A stretch of 64,000 nucleotides of DNA, from assembly GCA_037179515.1 (NCBI GenBank), contig JAXCGZ010000103.1, positions 51,001 to 115,000 on the forward strand, written 5' to 3'. This document shows, piece after piece, positions 11,200-24,185 of the stretch. A model generated the notes under the pieces. It ran no database searches. It was not told the origin of the DNA and saw nothing but the letters and a program-made list of their open reading frames with translations. Within the stretch, counting starts at the first letter, position 1. Every line of letters begins with the position of its first letter. A program made the translations under genes and the position numbers. The DNA comes from Halocaridina rubra (Eukaryota; Arthropoda; Malacostraca; Decapoda; Atyidae).

Positions 11200-11530
11200 T
11201 GTTGAGTTTATGTATTACAAGATATACTTAAGTTTACCATTCATGTTTATTAAATACTTATTTTGTTCATTACTCATTTCAAAAGGATTGAATATATATT
11301 GTTACTTAGATCTGCCATTTATTTTTTACAGATTTAATTCTCATATAATGGATAGTAAATCTGCATACGTTATTCTATGCGGTATTGTTTATATGTGCTG
11401 CGCTCTAACTACAATTCCGTAAAACCCTTAGTGCAAATAAAGCCTCCGAGCCTGTGAATTCAAATTTTGTATTGTCATTTCAATCCCCTCATAATTGTTT
11501 GTATTTTATCATAATCATTGCCACAGACCT
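11200..11530 (+). repeat. Probable copia 3' LTR
   Basis: Starts TGTTGAG after the purine tract and contains AATAAA at about 11437. The right end is uncertain (a CA near 11523-11531), and no 5' LTR is present for comparison. From there to about 11925 I see no gene. Confidence 0.45.
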
Positions 11531-11929
11531 TACACATATTTCTCATTTAACGATGTCTATAACATACTGATTCGTTTGTTTACGTGTCATTTATTGGCGG
11601 AATAGTGTGTTTTAAAGTACACTTTCCACTTACTGTCGTTGACTAAACAGTGTAGCTTTGTTGATGAGTAATGTCTTTTACACTTTGAGGATTGGCATCA
11701 TAATTGACGAAATTAAATAACTGCATGTTATTATCTTGAAATTTTTGGAAGATTGTCTTATGATATTCTTTACAAAGTGTATATTTATTGTATTGTGGAA
11801 ATATAATGAAGATTATGATTTATTTGATAACATACTATTACCAACATTTTACTTGTTCTCTCATGTGTTATATGCTTTCTCAATATGTCGGTTAAACCTG
11901 AGGAATAACAACTTCTCAGGGAATTAGTT

Positions 11930-13160
11930 CAACGTGATTGTGTTCGGTGTCAAGCAGAACTTGCCAAAGATGATGAGACCCTTATTGTTGCTTATTTAGA
12001 AAGATGTTATCAAATGCTAACAGAAAGATTTGGATGATATGATAGGAAATATAAAGAATATGTCAAGGATAAGCTCCTTAAAAGGGATTCTGAAGAGGAG
12101 GATATAGAACACGACAATCTAGCTAAAACAGTCAATGAGATTAGCTTAGCTGTCCTAGAACAGATACGTAAATTAGGATCTTTGAAGAGTACTAGAGCAC
12201 CTAGTCCCAAGAGTTCAAGCCTTCACAGTGGACAACCCACACCTAGATTTCCTGAAGTAAAAATACCACAGTTCTCTGGAAACTATGTCAATGGAACGAG
12301 TTTGGGAATAAGTTTGATAGTTTAGTACATAGTGCTCCTATGCCAATTATGACAAAGTTTACCATCTTGAAAAATGCCCTTTTAAGGAGATGCCAAAGAC
12401 ACCATAATGGGATATCCGGCTGCTAGTGAGTTAAGAATAATGCATTCAACAGCTGCAAGCCATGTATGCCAGCTAGGACAGGATTTGTATGAAATTTAAT
12501 GAGGAAATTTGTAAATTTACCTGGTAAATTACCAACCTTTTCTTCCAATTATTCATTACTTTTTAAATCAAAGCAGGAAGTAGAAGCCATTACTCTAAGT
12601 CTGAAAAATTATAAACGAAGAACACTGATTGGGTGTTTTCAGAACTCGTGATAATGAAATTACCAAAAGATGTAGAGAACTGGATTAGCATGAAAACTGA
12701 CAAAAAATATTCTTCATTTGAAACACTTGAAGGAACTGGGAAATTATTTATATCATATAGAAGGCAACAACACTAAAGGTAACAGAGAGAGAGACCCAAA
12801 CCTCCCAGAGAGAGAACCAGTCCTATAAAAAGAATGTGGGTAGTTGTGGCGCTGTTGCAATGAGTAAATAATAAATAAGAATGTGTATTCTATGGATGGC
12901 AATTATAAGTATGAATAATGTAATAAGGTTGTTGGTATAAATGAATGCAGAGACAAACTGAGAGACAGTCACAAATGTCTGAGATGCACTCAGTCCGGGC
13001 ATTATGCAAATGAATATTACACTCTGTTGAATTGAAACAAGTATAAGAAAAATGGTAATCATACAGCCTTGTGTTACAAACAAGAATCAAAGTTTCCTAA
13101 AAGGTTTGAAGAGTGTACATTTCTGGATGAAACGCCAGGAAATAGTTCAAAATTAAAAAA
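11930..13160 (+). pseudogene. BEL/Pao gag remnant
   Basis: Translating across frameshifts gives P-E-V-K-I-P-Q-F-S-G-N-Y, the conserved start of the DUF1759 gag domain, then NKFDSLVHSAPMP and TKFTILKNALL. Later blocks include FSSNYSLLFKSKQEVEAI and KLPKDVENWISMKTDKKY. A zinc-knuckle-like CLRCTQSGHYANEYY stretch lies near 12980-13020, with one expected Cys/His replaced. Numerous stops, so it is a fossil. Confidence 0.6.
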
Positions 13161-13289
13161 TGAGTCAAGCATTGAGTAAAAACAGTCTGACTCAGGAAAA
13201 GACAAGAAACATGTTGGTGAGGCCAAGTTTAACCTCATGTGCTCTGCCCACTGCTAGTGGAAAAAAATAAGTAATTCAAAGGGAAGCCT

Positions 13290-14222
13290 TTGGGTAAACA
13301 CTAGGTTATTCTTTGATACAGGTTCCCAGTATTCATTTATAACCAGGGAGAAAGGTGAAAGGTTTAAATTAAAGCCAGTAGATGAGATGACTCTTGGTAC
13401 AGATGCTTCATTCTGAAACAAAGAAAGGAAATTTTCCTGTTTTAAATGTAGATATTAATTTGGGGCAAAGAAGATCAAGTTAAATTACTCATAGTTGATG
13501 ATATGCTAATTGGCATCCACACTCCAGGAATAGCAAAGGCTGCATATGTGTTAAAGTCTAAATGTCACAAGTTGGCTGATGAAAATATTGATAGTGATGT
13601 GCTTGAAAACATTGGCATCGTTCTTGATGCCTTACATTTTAGTCAGTGTGTTAGTGGTATTAACAAGTGGGCCATCTATAATTTAATGGAAACACCGGGT
13701 GGTGTCATATTGTACGGCTGTATTCTTTGTGATACTCAACATGAACACTGTAATGTTCAAAACCAAATTGCAATAAAAGGAACACAATTATTGCCTGCTT
13801 TTACTAAAGAGTTGTTTGATGAGGCCATAGAGCCTGTTAATAAGTTGTGGGAGCTAAAAAGAATTGGAGTACATATGCAAGATGCGAGTTATGAAGATAA
13901 AACTACACTTGGAAGTTTTACAGATTCTGTTCCCAGGAAGACTATCCACCCTCCTCTCCCACACAATTATCAAAGAGCCTTTGGACAAATGAAGTCTCTA
14001 GTAGAACAGTTGAAGAAGGTATTGGAAAGTTTCTGTGTAGATAATATGTTGGATGCTTGTGTCAGAGAAGGAAAGCAGATTGATATATTCAATACGGCAG
14101 ATGTAGAGTTGGCAAAGACCGAATATCACTGCAAACATGGAATCCCAACAACACAAAGCTTCCAAAGGTACTGGATCAGTGCTTTACTGAAAAACCTATA
14201 TCTCCAGAAGTATCAGTCTTAA
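13290..14222 (+). pseudogene. BEL/Pao protease region remnant
   Basis: FFDTGSQYSFITREKGERF near 13310-13360 is a retroviral-type aspartic protease active site (DTGS) in the DUF1758 context. The open frame at 13503-14222 (239 residues) starts with MLIGIHTPGIAKAA and continues through IKGTQLLPAF and ELFDEAIEPVNKLWEL, consistent with the linker before Pao RT. It then jumps to a short RT-like tail (TQSFQRYWI) and a stop at 14222. The RT catalytic box is gone, probably by internal deletion. Confidence 0.55.
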
Positions 14223-14224
14223 AT

Positions 14225-14510
14225 TTAATCTGGAATGTTAATGCAAACAACTTTTCTTTGAAAGGTTTGAAAGCTACAGAAGAAATGTTGACCAGACAGA
14301 CACTTCTGTCACTGATGAGTATAGTTTTTGACCCCTTAGGTCTAATTTCACCCTTCCCAAGAGGAAAAACTCATATTCAGAGAGCCTGGTCTGAAAAGCT
14401 CTCATTAGAAGATCTGTTATCAGATGTATACAATGAGGAATCATCAAATTATGAAAGACATAAACATTAAGCTGCCCATAGGGCTGAAGAATTGCAGGCA
14501 CGCTTAATCC
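14225..14510 (+). pseudogene. BEL/Pao peptidase A17 block
   Basis: LIWNVNANNFSL near 14228 and then TRQTLLSLMSIVFDPLGLIS, a very conserved Pao-type block (RxxLSxxxxxFDPLGLxxP). Next is RGKTHIQRAWSEKLSLED. It stops at 14468-14470. In intact elements this block follows RT, so RT has been deleted between 14222 and here. Confidence 0.7.
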
Positions 14511-14630
14511 AGGATGTCTTCAATATATTTCAAGACAGTTCATTTCTACATACATATGTAAGTATTGTTTGCATGAGATTTGTTTATTGTAGCTATGTGC
14601 ATGTATGTATAGTTATGGACACAGTATATA

Positions 14631-16020
14631 CAGTGATCCTTCGCTGGATCGCATTTCTTGGCTCGCGTTTTCTCTGTACTACGTTTTTTTTTTTTTGGCA
14701 AATTATTATTTTATTTTTTGGGTATATTCATAACTATTAAAATATTGAAAAAATAAAAATTTTCAGTATTTTCATTTTTTTTATTGAAAAAACAAATTTC
14801 ATTATTTACTTGATAAAAAAAAATTTATTTCCAAGCCTACGAATAATAAAACAGTAAAAAATAGTAAAAAAAACATAAATTTAGATATATAACTCACAGT
14901 ACAGGGTATTGCATCAAGCCAAATAGTGTCCGATAGCGTACAATGTATTGGGGTCGCACCTAAGTGAGCTAGCATGTAATGTATATTAAAATTTCCAGTA
15001 GTTTCATGATTTTATTGATAAAAAAAAATGTATTTCTTAGCCTAAGAATAATGAAACAGTAAAAAATAGTAAAAAACATAAATACTAACAGTATTGCACC
15101 ACGTAAAATACGATACCGGTATCAGCGTTTCGGAAAAAGCAAAGGCTCTCACCTACGCGACCTAGTGAATATTAATATTTTCATTATTTTATTGATAAAA
15201 CAAGCATTTCCTAGCCTAAGAATAATAAAACAGTAAAAAATAGTAAAAAACATAAATACAGTACTAACAGTATTGCACCATGTAAAATACGATACCAGTA
15301 TCACGTTTCGGAAAACGCAAAGGCTCTCACCTATGTGACCTAGTGAATATTAAAATTTTCATTATTTTATTGATAAAACAAGTATTTCCTAGCCTAAACA
15401 TAATAAAACAGTAAAAAATAATAAACATAAATACTAACAGTATTGCACCATGTAAAATACGATACCGCTATCAGCGTTTCGGAAAACGAAAAGGCTCTCA
15501 CCTACGTTGCATGCTCTTATTTATAAAGTAAAGGGTGTTTTTTTAACAGTGCAGGGAGGGTTTATACAGTACGTAAACGTAAAAATAATTGTAAAATATC
15601 TATGTACATGAGCATGTCATGTCATCAGCACCTCATTCACGGTAAGTTTTCATATCACTTTCATAAAAATTTACATTGCTTGCTGTTATTTATAAAGTAA
15701 AGGGTGTTTTTTTAACAGTGCAGGGAGGGTTTATACAGTACGTAAATGTAATAATAATAGTAAAATACCTATGTACATGAGTATGTCATGTAATTACCAC
15801 TTCATTCACCGTTATTTTATCTATCACTTTCATATAAATTTACGTTGCATGCTGTTATTTATGAAGTAAAGGGTGGTTTGTTAACAGTACCTGGAGGGTT
15901 TATGTAAACGTAAAAATAAATTAAAATATCTGTATACATATAGGCTGACCCTACTCCGCGATTTTCCTGTCTCGCGCCGGGTCCCGGAACCGAACCATTG
16001 CGATAATGGAAGGAACACTG
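14631..16020 (-). mobile_element. TIR element T3, non-autonomous Tigger/pogo-like
   Basis: Bounded by TA (14629-14630 and 16021-16022) and by CAGTGATCC...GGAACACTG. Inside are two tandem-repeat blocks. The first (14790-15500, four units) has 'cagtaaaaaatagtaaaaaacataaatac', 'gataccggtatc' and 'ctcacctacg'. The second (15500-15900, three units) has 'aaagggtg.ttt.ttaacagtgcagggaggg'. It is the reverse of the T2 copies. No coding capacity. Confidence 0.75.
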
Positions 16021-17518
16021 TATACCTATTCATTTATATCAAATTTACACGTATAATCATATGTACAATTTGTAGTTCATTCTTTGGAATAGCTGTAGAA
16101 GAGAGAGAGAAATCTGAGACAACAGAGGTTTAGCCATTAACCTGTCACCGCCCCGGGATATTGCTTATTCCCTTGCCTGTGAGAAGTGAGAACAAAGAAC
16201 CGTTATTTGTAAGTGTTTCCACTCGTTTTTCCAGTCTAATGAGAGGGAACCTTTGTTAGCCCTAGTACCAGGGACCCCAACAAATGAGGGGAGTTTTGTG
16301 AGACTTTCTTACGAAAGTGAGTTGCTTTCGTGAGACACTACAAGATACCCATGTTTGTGACATGATTTTAATGCGTGAAATCGGTCATACTTGAGATTTA
16401 TAAAATATAATAGTTACCGTGAGCCCTGACAGTGCATATAAAGGTTAAATAACAAGTAATTAGAGCATTGCTCTCATGAGACGCTACGAGCCACTAGAGT
16501 CGAAGAACGTATGTTAGAGATACATGGACCAGAAGACATTAGAGCTTGATTTCGAGTCCCGTAACTGTTGTTGATATATCTATTTTCCGGATATATGAGT
16601 AAAGAGGAAATGCTTCGAACAATGTTTATAACTATGTGTGAGGGACAAAATGAATTCATTTTAATAGAACACTTTTAGGTAAAATATATTTTGGAAAATG
16701 TATCATTCTGTATGAAGAAGTTGTAATCAAAGGTGAGGAGAGTTTATATATTAATTCACATATCTACAGTTCACAAGCCCCTTATAAATATTTGCATGTA
16801 TGTTTATGCATGTGATATTAATGATATTCTATTGGTACAGGATTTCATTTTGAGATCATTTGTAGGCCTCTACCGAAACCGTGTCAGGGTTTCCAAACTT
16901 AGGTGGTTACGCGAGTGAAGGTTAATAACATATAGGAAATCTTCCAAAACTCTATTATTAAATTATTATTATAATTATTACAGTATTATTATTATTATTA
17001 CAAAAAATTATGATAACTACAACATCGCACTGCACTATTACTATAATTTTTTATACTATATACAGCTATATTTTCTTTATGGCCAAATAATCAGTAAATA
17101 TTCCAGGTCCTATTACAATTGTAAAGTTGAGTCATCATAAAACGAGCACATTGTAAGTCGGACACACCCTGCATAAGTGCGTACATATATACAGATAGTC
17201 TTCTAGCTATACCAGGCTCGGTTACGACAGATCGGCTATAACTCTAATTTCTTGTAAGTCGGATCACTTAATCAATTGGAAAATGGTTGACAGGGACCAC
17301 AGGGTTTCAAGTAAACAGCATATCATCATTAACCCGTAGTCTTGGGTCTTTTTTCAACCTTTATATGAAACGTTTATTCCTTTCTTGTTATTATGACCAA
17401 TTTATAAATATTTTCTTAGAAGAATAAAGCTAAACTGTAGTAAAAAAAAATATTAAAAAACCTCCTACACTTTATACAAGTTACCGCTGTGCGGTCGGCA
17501 TTCCTGAATTGTCTCATA

Positions 17519-17599
<81 letters not shown>

Positions 17600-18070
17600 G
17601 AGACTTTTGTCATTTCATGATTAAATTTAATAGGTTTTTTATTCTTTTATATTTTTACACACAATTTTTACTCCGCATAAAACTTTAACAGTGTACTTTA
17701 TTATTATAGATATAAAATGTATTTACAAAAAATAAAAATTACTATTGTTACTATGATTATTATGATTATTACTATTATTTTATAATCCTGTACACATTTG
17801 TTTTTTATTACCTCCCAAAATCAACTATATACTGAATGCTCATACACGATCATTTAAAGCATAATTATAATGATAAATTTACTGTACTGTATAACAATAA
17901 TAATTATTACCATTATTATTACTAATTTATACCATATCGTATATTACATTTACTAAGCAATTTGCATTAGCCAGATAATTAATAAATACGGTATTCTCAG
18001 TCCTGGTCGCGGTAGCATAGTAGAATTGTTATAATTCAACACATTGTACATCAGTGATATATCTGCAAAA
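16021..18070. other. AT-rich, microsatellites, no gene recognised
   Basis: Contains (ATT)n near 16960-17000 and a pure (CT)38 tract at 17521-17596. A faint repeat 'cattgtaagtcgga' / 'cttgtaagtcggatca' (17150, 17255) resembles terminal motifs of Tigger-type elements. Short frames are not convincing. Confidence 0.5.
17521..17596. repeat. (CT)38 microsatellite
   Basis: 76 bp of uninterrupted CT. The 65-residue RERERE frame on the minus strand is an artefact of it. Confidence 0.95.
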
Positions 18071-18883
18071 TTGCCTAATTGTGCTTACGGACATTAACAA
18101 TGAGCTCGTAACTCCCTATCTCATGATTGATTCCATTTTTGTACTCAGTGCTACTTATCATATTTGTCCTTAAAACTATGAACTAAATTAGCATTAACTA
18201 CCTCCTCATTTTGAGAATTCTAAGCACCAACTACTTTTACACTAAAAAAGTACTTCCTTACATCCTGAAAAGTTTTTCCTATGAAGTTTCAAACTATGAC
18301 CTCTAGTTCTAGTGCCATCCATATCAAAATATCGATCCCTATCCACTCTGTCAAAACCATGAAGGAATTGTAAAACAGTCATCATATCCCTACTCATTCA
18401 TCTAGCTGCGAGTAATGGTAAGTCTAATTCCCTCAGCCTATCATCATAACTGAGATTGCGTATTTCTGAGGCAGTTTCGTGGCATATCTCTGAACTTTTT
18501 CCAGATTTTTTTCTGTGCTTTTTCAAGTGTGGATTACAAAAGGGGGTTGAATATTCAAGCTTTGGCTTCACATAAATATTTCTAAATATTTCCTTGTCCA
18601 TGTGTGTGAAGGCTACCCTTACATTTGCTAAGAAAGCATAAATTGCCCTTACTATGCCATTTATATGCATTTCCATACACATATATGACTATACAGTATA
18701 TTTACTCCTATATCTCTCTCATATTCCATTTCTTAAAGATCTGTTCCTACTATCGAGTATCCAAGCTCTGGATTTCTTGCACTTGTTCTCATTCTCATTA
18801 CTTTACATTTTGAAGTATTAAATTGCATTAGTCACTTTTCTGACCACTAATGCAGTCTATTTAGGTCTTCCTGATATCTTTTG
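18071..18883 (-). mobile_element. AC-LINE copy I, 3' part (old, interrupted)
   Basis: Diverged 3' end of the same LINE family: the 3' UTR from 'gcctaattgtgcttacgg' and RT C-terminus at 18398-18682 (KEIFRNIYV, LEYSTPFCNPHLKKH, RNLSYDDRLRELDLP). It is interrupted at about 18883 by LINE N and resumes at about 21280. Confidence 0.8.
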
Positions 18884-18944
18884 TGAAACATTAATCAACA
18901 ACACAAATGCACTTAATAGAATTAAATACACAGATAACGTCGAT

Positions 18945-19895
18945 TTGCAGGTGGAGATTTTAACAAAAGTCTTCCTTGAATGCTTAGATAGTTGTGCACC
19001 CATTGTAACAAGAAAAATAACCTGCCCCTCAGCCCCCTGGCTAACTAATGACATCAAAGACGCAATGCAAATCAGAAATCAAATACAAAAAGAGCTAAAA
19101 ATGAATAGATATGATATGACTCTCCGAGAACGTTTTGAAACAGAAAAGAAACGTGTCAGATCTCTCATCAGTGTAAGTAAAAAAGACTTTTACAAAAAAC
19201 AATTTAATGACTCTAGACATGATACAGCAGCAACATGGAAAGTGATAAGAAGCATGATACCAAATGAAAAGAGTACCTCAGAAAGTTATGAAAATATTAC
19301 GGAGTTGAAAGACAAAGCAGATAACTTTAATAACTATTTTGCTAACGTTGGCAAAAATACATATGAAAAAACTCAAGAAAACATCAACTCAGTGAATATG
19401 AGTAATTGCTCAAATGACAATTCTTCCAATGAAAACACAAGAGAGTACTTCAAGATAAATCCTATCGATTGTGCTACCCTAATTCTTACCATAAAGAGCC
19501 TAAGAAACTCTGGCTCTTATGGTTCAGATGGTATACCATTTCAGTTCATCAAAGATGCTCTACCCACGATTGCATCCTATATTCTAACTATTATGAACAC
19601 TTCCATTGCTACAAAACAGTTTCCTGACTCTTGGAAAATATCACATGTAATACCTCTGCATAAAAAGGGGGACAGAGAAGATGTGACAAACTATCGTCCC
19701 ATTTCCCTGCTACCCATTTTCTCTAAAATATTAGATAAAATTGTTACATGCCAACTTATGTCATATTTAGAATCAAATAGACTACTAACGATTAGCCAAC
19801 ATGGTTTCAGACCAAAACTCTCGACGGAAACTGCACTGCTTAAAGTTACGAAAAGTATATATAATAATATAGACATGAAAAAATATCTTTGCTAA
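18945..19895 (+). pseudogene. LINE N ORF2: linker and RT N-terminal part
   Basis: Non-LTR RT. An N-terminal linker (APWLTNDIKDAM, KKDFYKKQFND) leads into RT blocks: GSDGIPFQFIKDALP, VIPLHKKGDREDVTNYRPIS, LLPIFSKILDKIV and QHGFRPKLSTETAL. The frame ends at 19895; the next RT block opens in another frame at 19889, so a small indel separates them. The order is that of the jockey/CR1/L2 superfamily. I cannot fix the clade by eye. Confidence 0.8.
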
Positions 19896-20988
19896 TTTTA
19901 TTAGACTTATCAAAAGCCTTCGACAGTGTAAACCATGAAATTCTTTTATGTAAATGTATTAACTTAAATATTGATCCAAGCTGGTTTAGCGAGTATCTAT
20001 CTAATCGTAAACAGTCCATACGTCTTAACAACATTATCTCTGTGCCAAAAAATGTATCATTTGGTGTTCCACAGGGATCAGTACTTGGTCCTATCCTCTT
20101 CTCCATTTACGTAAATAATCTATCTTCTTTCATTTCTGACTGTCTAGTCGTACAATATGCAGATGACACTCAACTACTCCTTAGTGGTGATATTAATAAT
20201 CTCCCAGAGCTAACTTTAAGAGCAGAAAACACTCTGTCAAAAATTAAAACCTATTTTCAAGAAATTGGGCTGTTAATTAACGACAGTAAAACACAGTGCA
20301 TATTTATTGGTTCAAGGTTCCACATAGCACAAATTCCAGAAAACACAATTAATTTTTGCGACAATATTATCACACCTAGCAAAACAGTCAAAAACCTAGG
20401 AATTCACTTTGATAACCACATGTTGTTTGATTCCCACATAGATAAGTATGCAAAAAGGTTACAGGAACATTAATGTACTTATCACGTATAAAAGACAATT
20501 TTGAGACTACCACTCGAATAACTGTTGTTGAATCTCTAGCCCTAAGTCACATTAATTACTGCACAACTGTTTGGGGAGCTACCACTAAGACTCAGATAAA
20601 CAGAATACAGAAGCTTATTAATTTTGCAGCTCGAGTTGCCCTGGGAGGAATAAGAAAATATGACCACATCACACCAGCTCTCAATAAACTTGGGTGGCTG
20701 CGGGCAGAAAATAAGGTCGCTTATGCTATTTATGTTTTTGTATTCAAAATTTTGGACCATCATTATCCTAGCTGGCTATTTGATTTAAAAACAGTCAGGG
20801 ATATAAGGGGAACCAACACAAGACATAGTAGTGAGCTTTTTATTCACAGAACAAACACAGCAGCAGGTTCAAAGATGATCACTATCAAAGGGCCAACACT
20901 CTGGAATAATATTTCAGAGCATCTTAAAAATGCATCCCCCTTCACAGCTTTCAAAGGCAAACTATATAGTTTTCTTTTGGACAAATAG
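19889..20988 (+). pseudogene. LINE N ORF2: RT catalytic part and C-terminus
   Basis: Contains LLDLSKAFDSVNHEILL, VPQGSVLGPILFSIYVNN and the catalytic QYADDTQLL, so the active-site aspartates are intact. A second frameshift at about 20473 moves to the last 171 residues, with SHINYCTTVWGATTK, LINFAARVALGG and the closing P-F-T-A-F-K-G-K-L-Y-S-F-L pattern common in these LINEs. Only two indels separate this from a continuous RT, so the insertion is younger than its host copy I. Confidence 0.8.
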
Positions 20989-21281
20989 TTGCTGCTCATT
21001 AAGAACTAATTATTCTCATTGTAAGGAAACAAATATGGAAATGATGCCGATAATAACGATCCCGTATCTAGTGGCATACTTACTGCTTTATTATTAACAT
21101 TATTGTTAACATTTTTATTACAGCATTATTATTTTCTATGAAAGCTACATTTAATTTAACTATATGTCTAACCCTCTTATTTATTAGTGTAATTACATGT
21201 CTACTTATAAGTTACTATTAATGTTGAATAACCATTGTACAAAATGGAAATAAATGTTTGTTTGTTTGTTTGTTTGTTTGT

Positions 21282-24180
21282 CTACCATTGTTCTCGTTTC
21301 TTACTTTCTTCACAATCTTTGTATCATGTGGATACAAATCCGAGATTGACTTTACAGACTCAGGTAGGTCATTTACATATATAAGGAACAAAAGTGACCT
21401 TAAAACAGAACCCTGTGTCACCCCACTACTAACCCTTCTTCATTTAGGAGCTGAGTGTCTTACTTTAACCCTCTGTTCCCGTTCTTCTAAGTAAGCTTTT
21501 ATCCATTCCAAGACATTTCCACCTATTCTAGCCTTTACTTGCAGCTGCTTGATAAGTCTCCAGTGTGGGACCCCATCAATTGCCTTCTGAAAATCTAGGA
21601 ATATGCAATCTCCTCAGCCCTCTCTTTCCTGTAAGATCCGGCTTACCTCATCATAAAATTCTAATAATTTGTTTCTGTTGATCTGCCTTGTCTGAAGCCA
21701 TTTTGTCGCACTGACAAAAAATTGAAGAATTTTAAGTGAAGAGAGGTGTGTTTTCTTAGTAGATTCTATATTGAAAATTATGCTGGTAATGGAAGGAGGC
21801 CTATGGATTACAGCTGTATCCCTCCTTTCCTTTTTGACGATAGGTACCATGTTCGCTTGTTTCCAGCATCTTGGAATTTCCCAAGCTTCCAACAACTTTT
21901 CATATATGAGGCATATTAGCACTGATATCGGTTTAGCGCATATCTTATGTACGTAAGGGGATATATCATCAAGACCTGTAGCTTTATGGGCATCTAACAA
22001 CATCAACGTGTGACATACCTCGGTGGCTGAAAAGATGATCCTCTCAAATACCAGCCAATTAACTCCTATCCATGCAAGCGATGGTATATTTTCTGCTGTA
22101 AGTGCAGACTGAAACTCCGTGTTCAATTCTTTGCTGATCTCTTCATCCATCTCAGCGAAGCTTCCATCTACTCTCTTTATATTTAAATCCTCTTTTCTGA
22201 CCTTCAGTTTTCCTCTGATAAAGCTGTGGACAAGTCTGGGATTTTCTTTGGTCTTCTGGTGATATCCTTTTCATAATCTCTCTCTGCCTTTCTTCTTCTA
22301 CTTGGGTAATCATTTCTTGCTCTTTTATTAGTCTGCAGGAATTAAGTTTTTTCTACTCTTATGCCATTTCCAGCATTTGTTTCTCCATTTCTAAGCTCTC
22401 TTACAGTCATTACTGAACCACTTCTCTCTGGCATGAATAACTCCTATTTTGGAGGAAGGCATGCAACAAGTGACTATCCTCACAAAAGAATTTGTACATT
22501 TCTTGTACAGAGTTGTTAGTAAATAAGGTTCTCCAGTCAAAATCTGCAAGAGCTCATTAATTATGTTGTAATCTCCTCTTTGATAGTTCATCCTTGTGAC
22601 GTTCTCAGTGTCCCTACTTTCAGGCAGAACATCTTCGATGATATACTCCAACAACAAACAATGGTTACTTTTTCCAATTGGTGGTTGATACTCATATTTT
22701 TCAATATCCAACACATTATCTGTGAATAGTATATCAAGCAGTGATGGCTCATCTCCACCCCTGGTCCTCGTAGGTACCAGTGCATGATGGTGTAGGAAAT
22801 TCCCTTGTACACAATCTAGGAATCTTACCCCAAATGAGTTCTCCCCACTGTGTGGTGGTTAAGATTAATCCAATCTATATTTCTATGATTAAAATCTCCC
22901 ATAATGAAAATCCTACACTTTCTCTCACATGCGATGTTAACAACTGAGTTTATAACTTCACCAGAACGTATATGACTTCCCCCATTAACCTCAAGCCTAT
23001 GCTGATTCCTTGGTGGGTAATATACAACAGTAATTATGATGCTCTCTGACCCAGTGCTTATGCGAGCAACATGAAATTCCATGAACTTACTTCCTATAAT
23101 AAAGTTTATTTTTTCATCCTGAAATCTTTCATTCATAAGCAATGCTATCCCTCCACCAGTCCTCTCAGATCTTTCAACTCTTAATATTCTGAAACCCTTA
23201 CGAAAAACTGAGACACTATTTAAGTCCTCTGTAACCGCTACTGTATCTGCCTTAGTGATGTGAATCCTATCCTTTAATTCTACTGCCTTACCAGCTACCC
23301 CATCATCATTTGCGTACAGCAATCTTAAGGAGGCTGCATCCCCTGATATGCTAACAATATCTTCTTTATCTCCCTTTTGTCTGGAAGAACACTGAAACAA
23401 AAATTTTTCTTCTCTTCATTTAACCTTCTAGCTTCTTGCAACAAGTTTTTGATCCATTTCATCTCTTCCTGTGTTCTGTATGCTCTAATGAACAATGTTC
23501 TAAATTCTTGAAGATTTTTTAGTTTTTTGCCCTCATCAATACTTCTCTACATGTGTCCCCTCTCTCAAAAGTTACTTTCATCATTCTTGCCTTTTCCTCC
23601 CTAGAATATTTACCAATTCAGTTAATGATTACAATATTTTCTTAACCACGTACTATTCCAGGTTTCCATATCAGGTCTATAATCCTAGCTCTATTATCTT
23701 CAAGTCTCCCTGGCTATGGTGACTGCTGGGATTCACTTATGCCTGACATTATCACTGACTTCTCTTTATCAAGTGCCTGCTTATCAGTGGAATAGCCTTT
23801 CCAATCACAACATCTTTCAGTTTTACATTACTATTTTTTCGTAGTCAACCGTATTTACATTTTCCAGTGCCACCTCCCTCACTGCCTCTTTTACTGCCAC
23901 ATTTTGCTTTACTGAATCTGCTAAGGATCTTGTAATGCCCTCATATTTCATATTCAGCTCCTAAAACTCTTTTCTAAACTGTTCGATGTTATCCTTTATC
24001 TGGGCATTCCAAGCTGCAAATTTGTCTATCTCAGAAGAGAGCAGTGAACTAACATTTAATTCATTCAGGCTGTCACTTAACTGTCTGTTGATATCTTCTT
24101 GCTTAGAAACTCTAATTTCTATTTCATTCTTTACCCCTTCAAACTTTTATAAGCGTTTTTCTAATTCTTGTCTCTCTTAC
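21282..24180 (-). mobile_element. AC-LINE copy I, 5' part (old, decayed)
   Basis: Continues copy I beyond LINE N: RT with the catalytic box changed to YPHDTKIV, RT N-terminus (21614-22150), the endonuclease-RT link (22391-22714), endonuclease (22825-23400) and remains of ORF1 (23410-24170). Many indels. Its 5' end meets the 3' end of another copy (J). Confidence 0.85.
22391..23400 (-). pseudogene. AC-LINE I endonuclease remnant
   Basis: APE-type endonuclease of the old copy. The N-terminal frame (22825-23400) reads ASLRLLYANDDGVAGKAVEL, RTGGGIALLMNERF and FIMGDFNHRNIDWINL. The segment around TETKL is deleted (AVTEDLNSVSVF). The SDH triad region reads SNHCLLLEY near 22660, so the catalytic Asp is changed. 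The frame also includes the codons between the slippery heptamer (23400-23406) and ORF2, showing that this region was open in ORF2's frame before decay. Confidence 0.75.
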
Positions 24181-24185
24181 CCTCG

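Larger units (their letters stand above)
9874..11530 (+). mobile_element. Decayed Ty1/copia LTR retrotransposon, 3' half
   Basis: Keeps RT, RNase H, a polypurine tract and what looks like a 3' LTR. Gag, protease, integrase and the 5' LTR are absent; LINE K tail sequence stands where the upstream RT should be. Confidence 0.8.
11930..14510 (+). mobile_element. Decayed BEL/Pao LTR retrotransposon, internal part
   Basis: Gag, zinc knuckle, aspartic protease and Pao-type peptidase regions are present in order but broken by many stops. RT core, RNase H and integrase are missing, and no LTRs are recognised. The order and motifs fit BEL/Pao. Confidence 0.7.
18884..21281 (+). mobile_element. LINE N inserted into AC-LINE I
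   Basis: A plus-strand non-LTR element whose tail is AATAAA-like followed by (TTTG)n at 21255-21281. Copy I sequence ends at 18883 (matching '...cctgaagttctct' of F) and resumes at 21282 with 'ctaccattgttctcg', so the insertion point can be read against intact copies. 5' truncated: no endonuclease. Confidence 0.85.
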
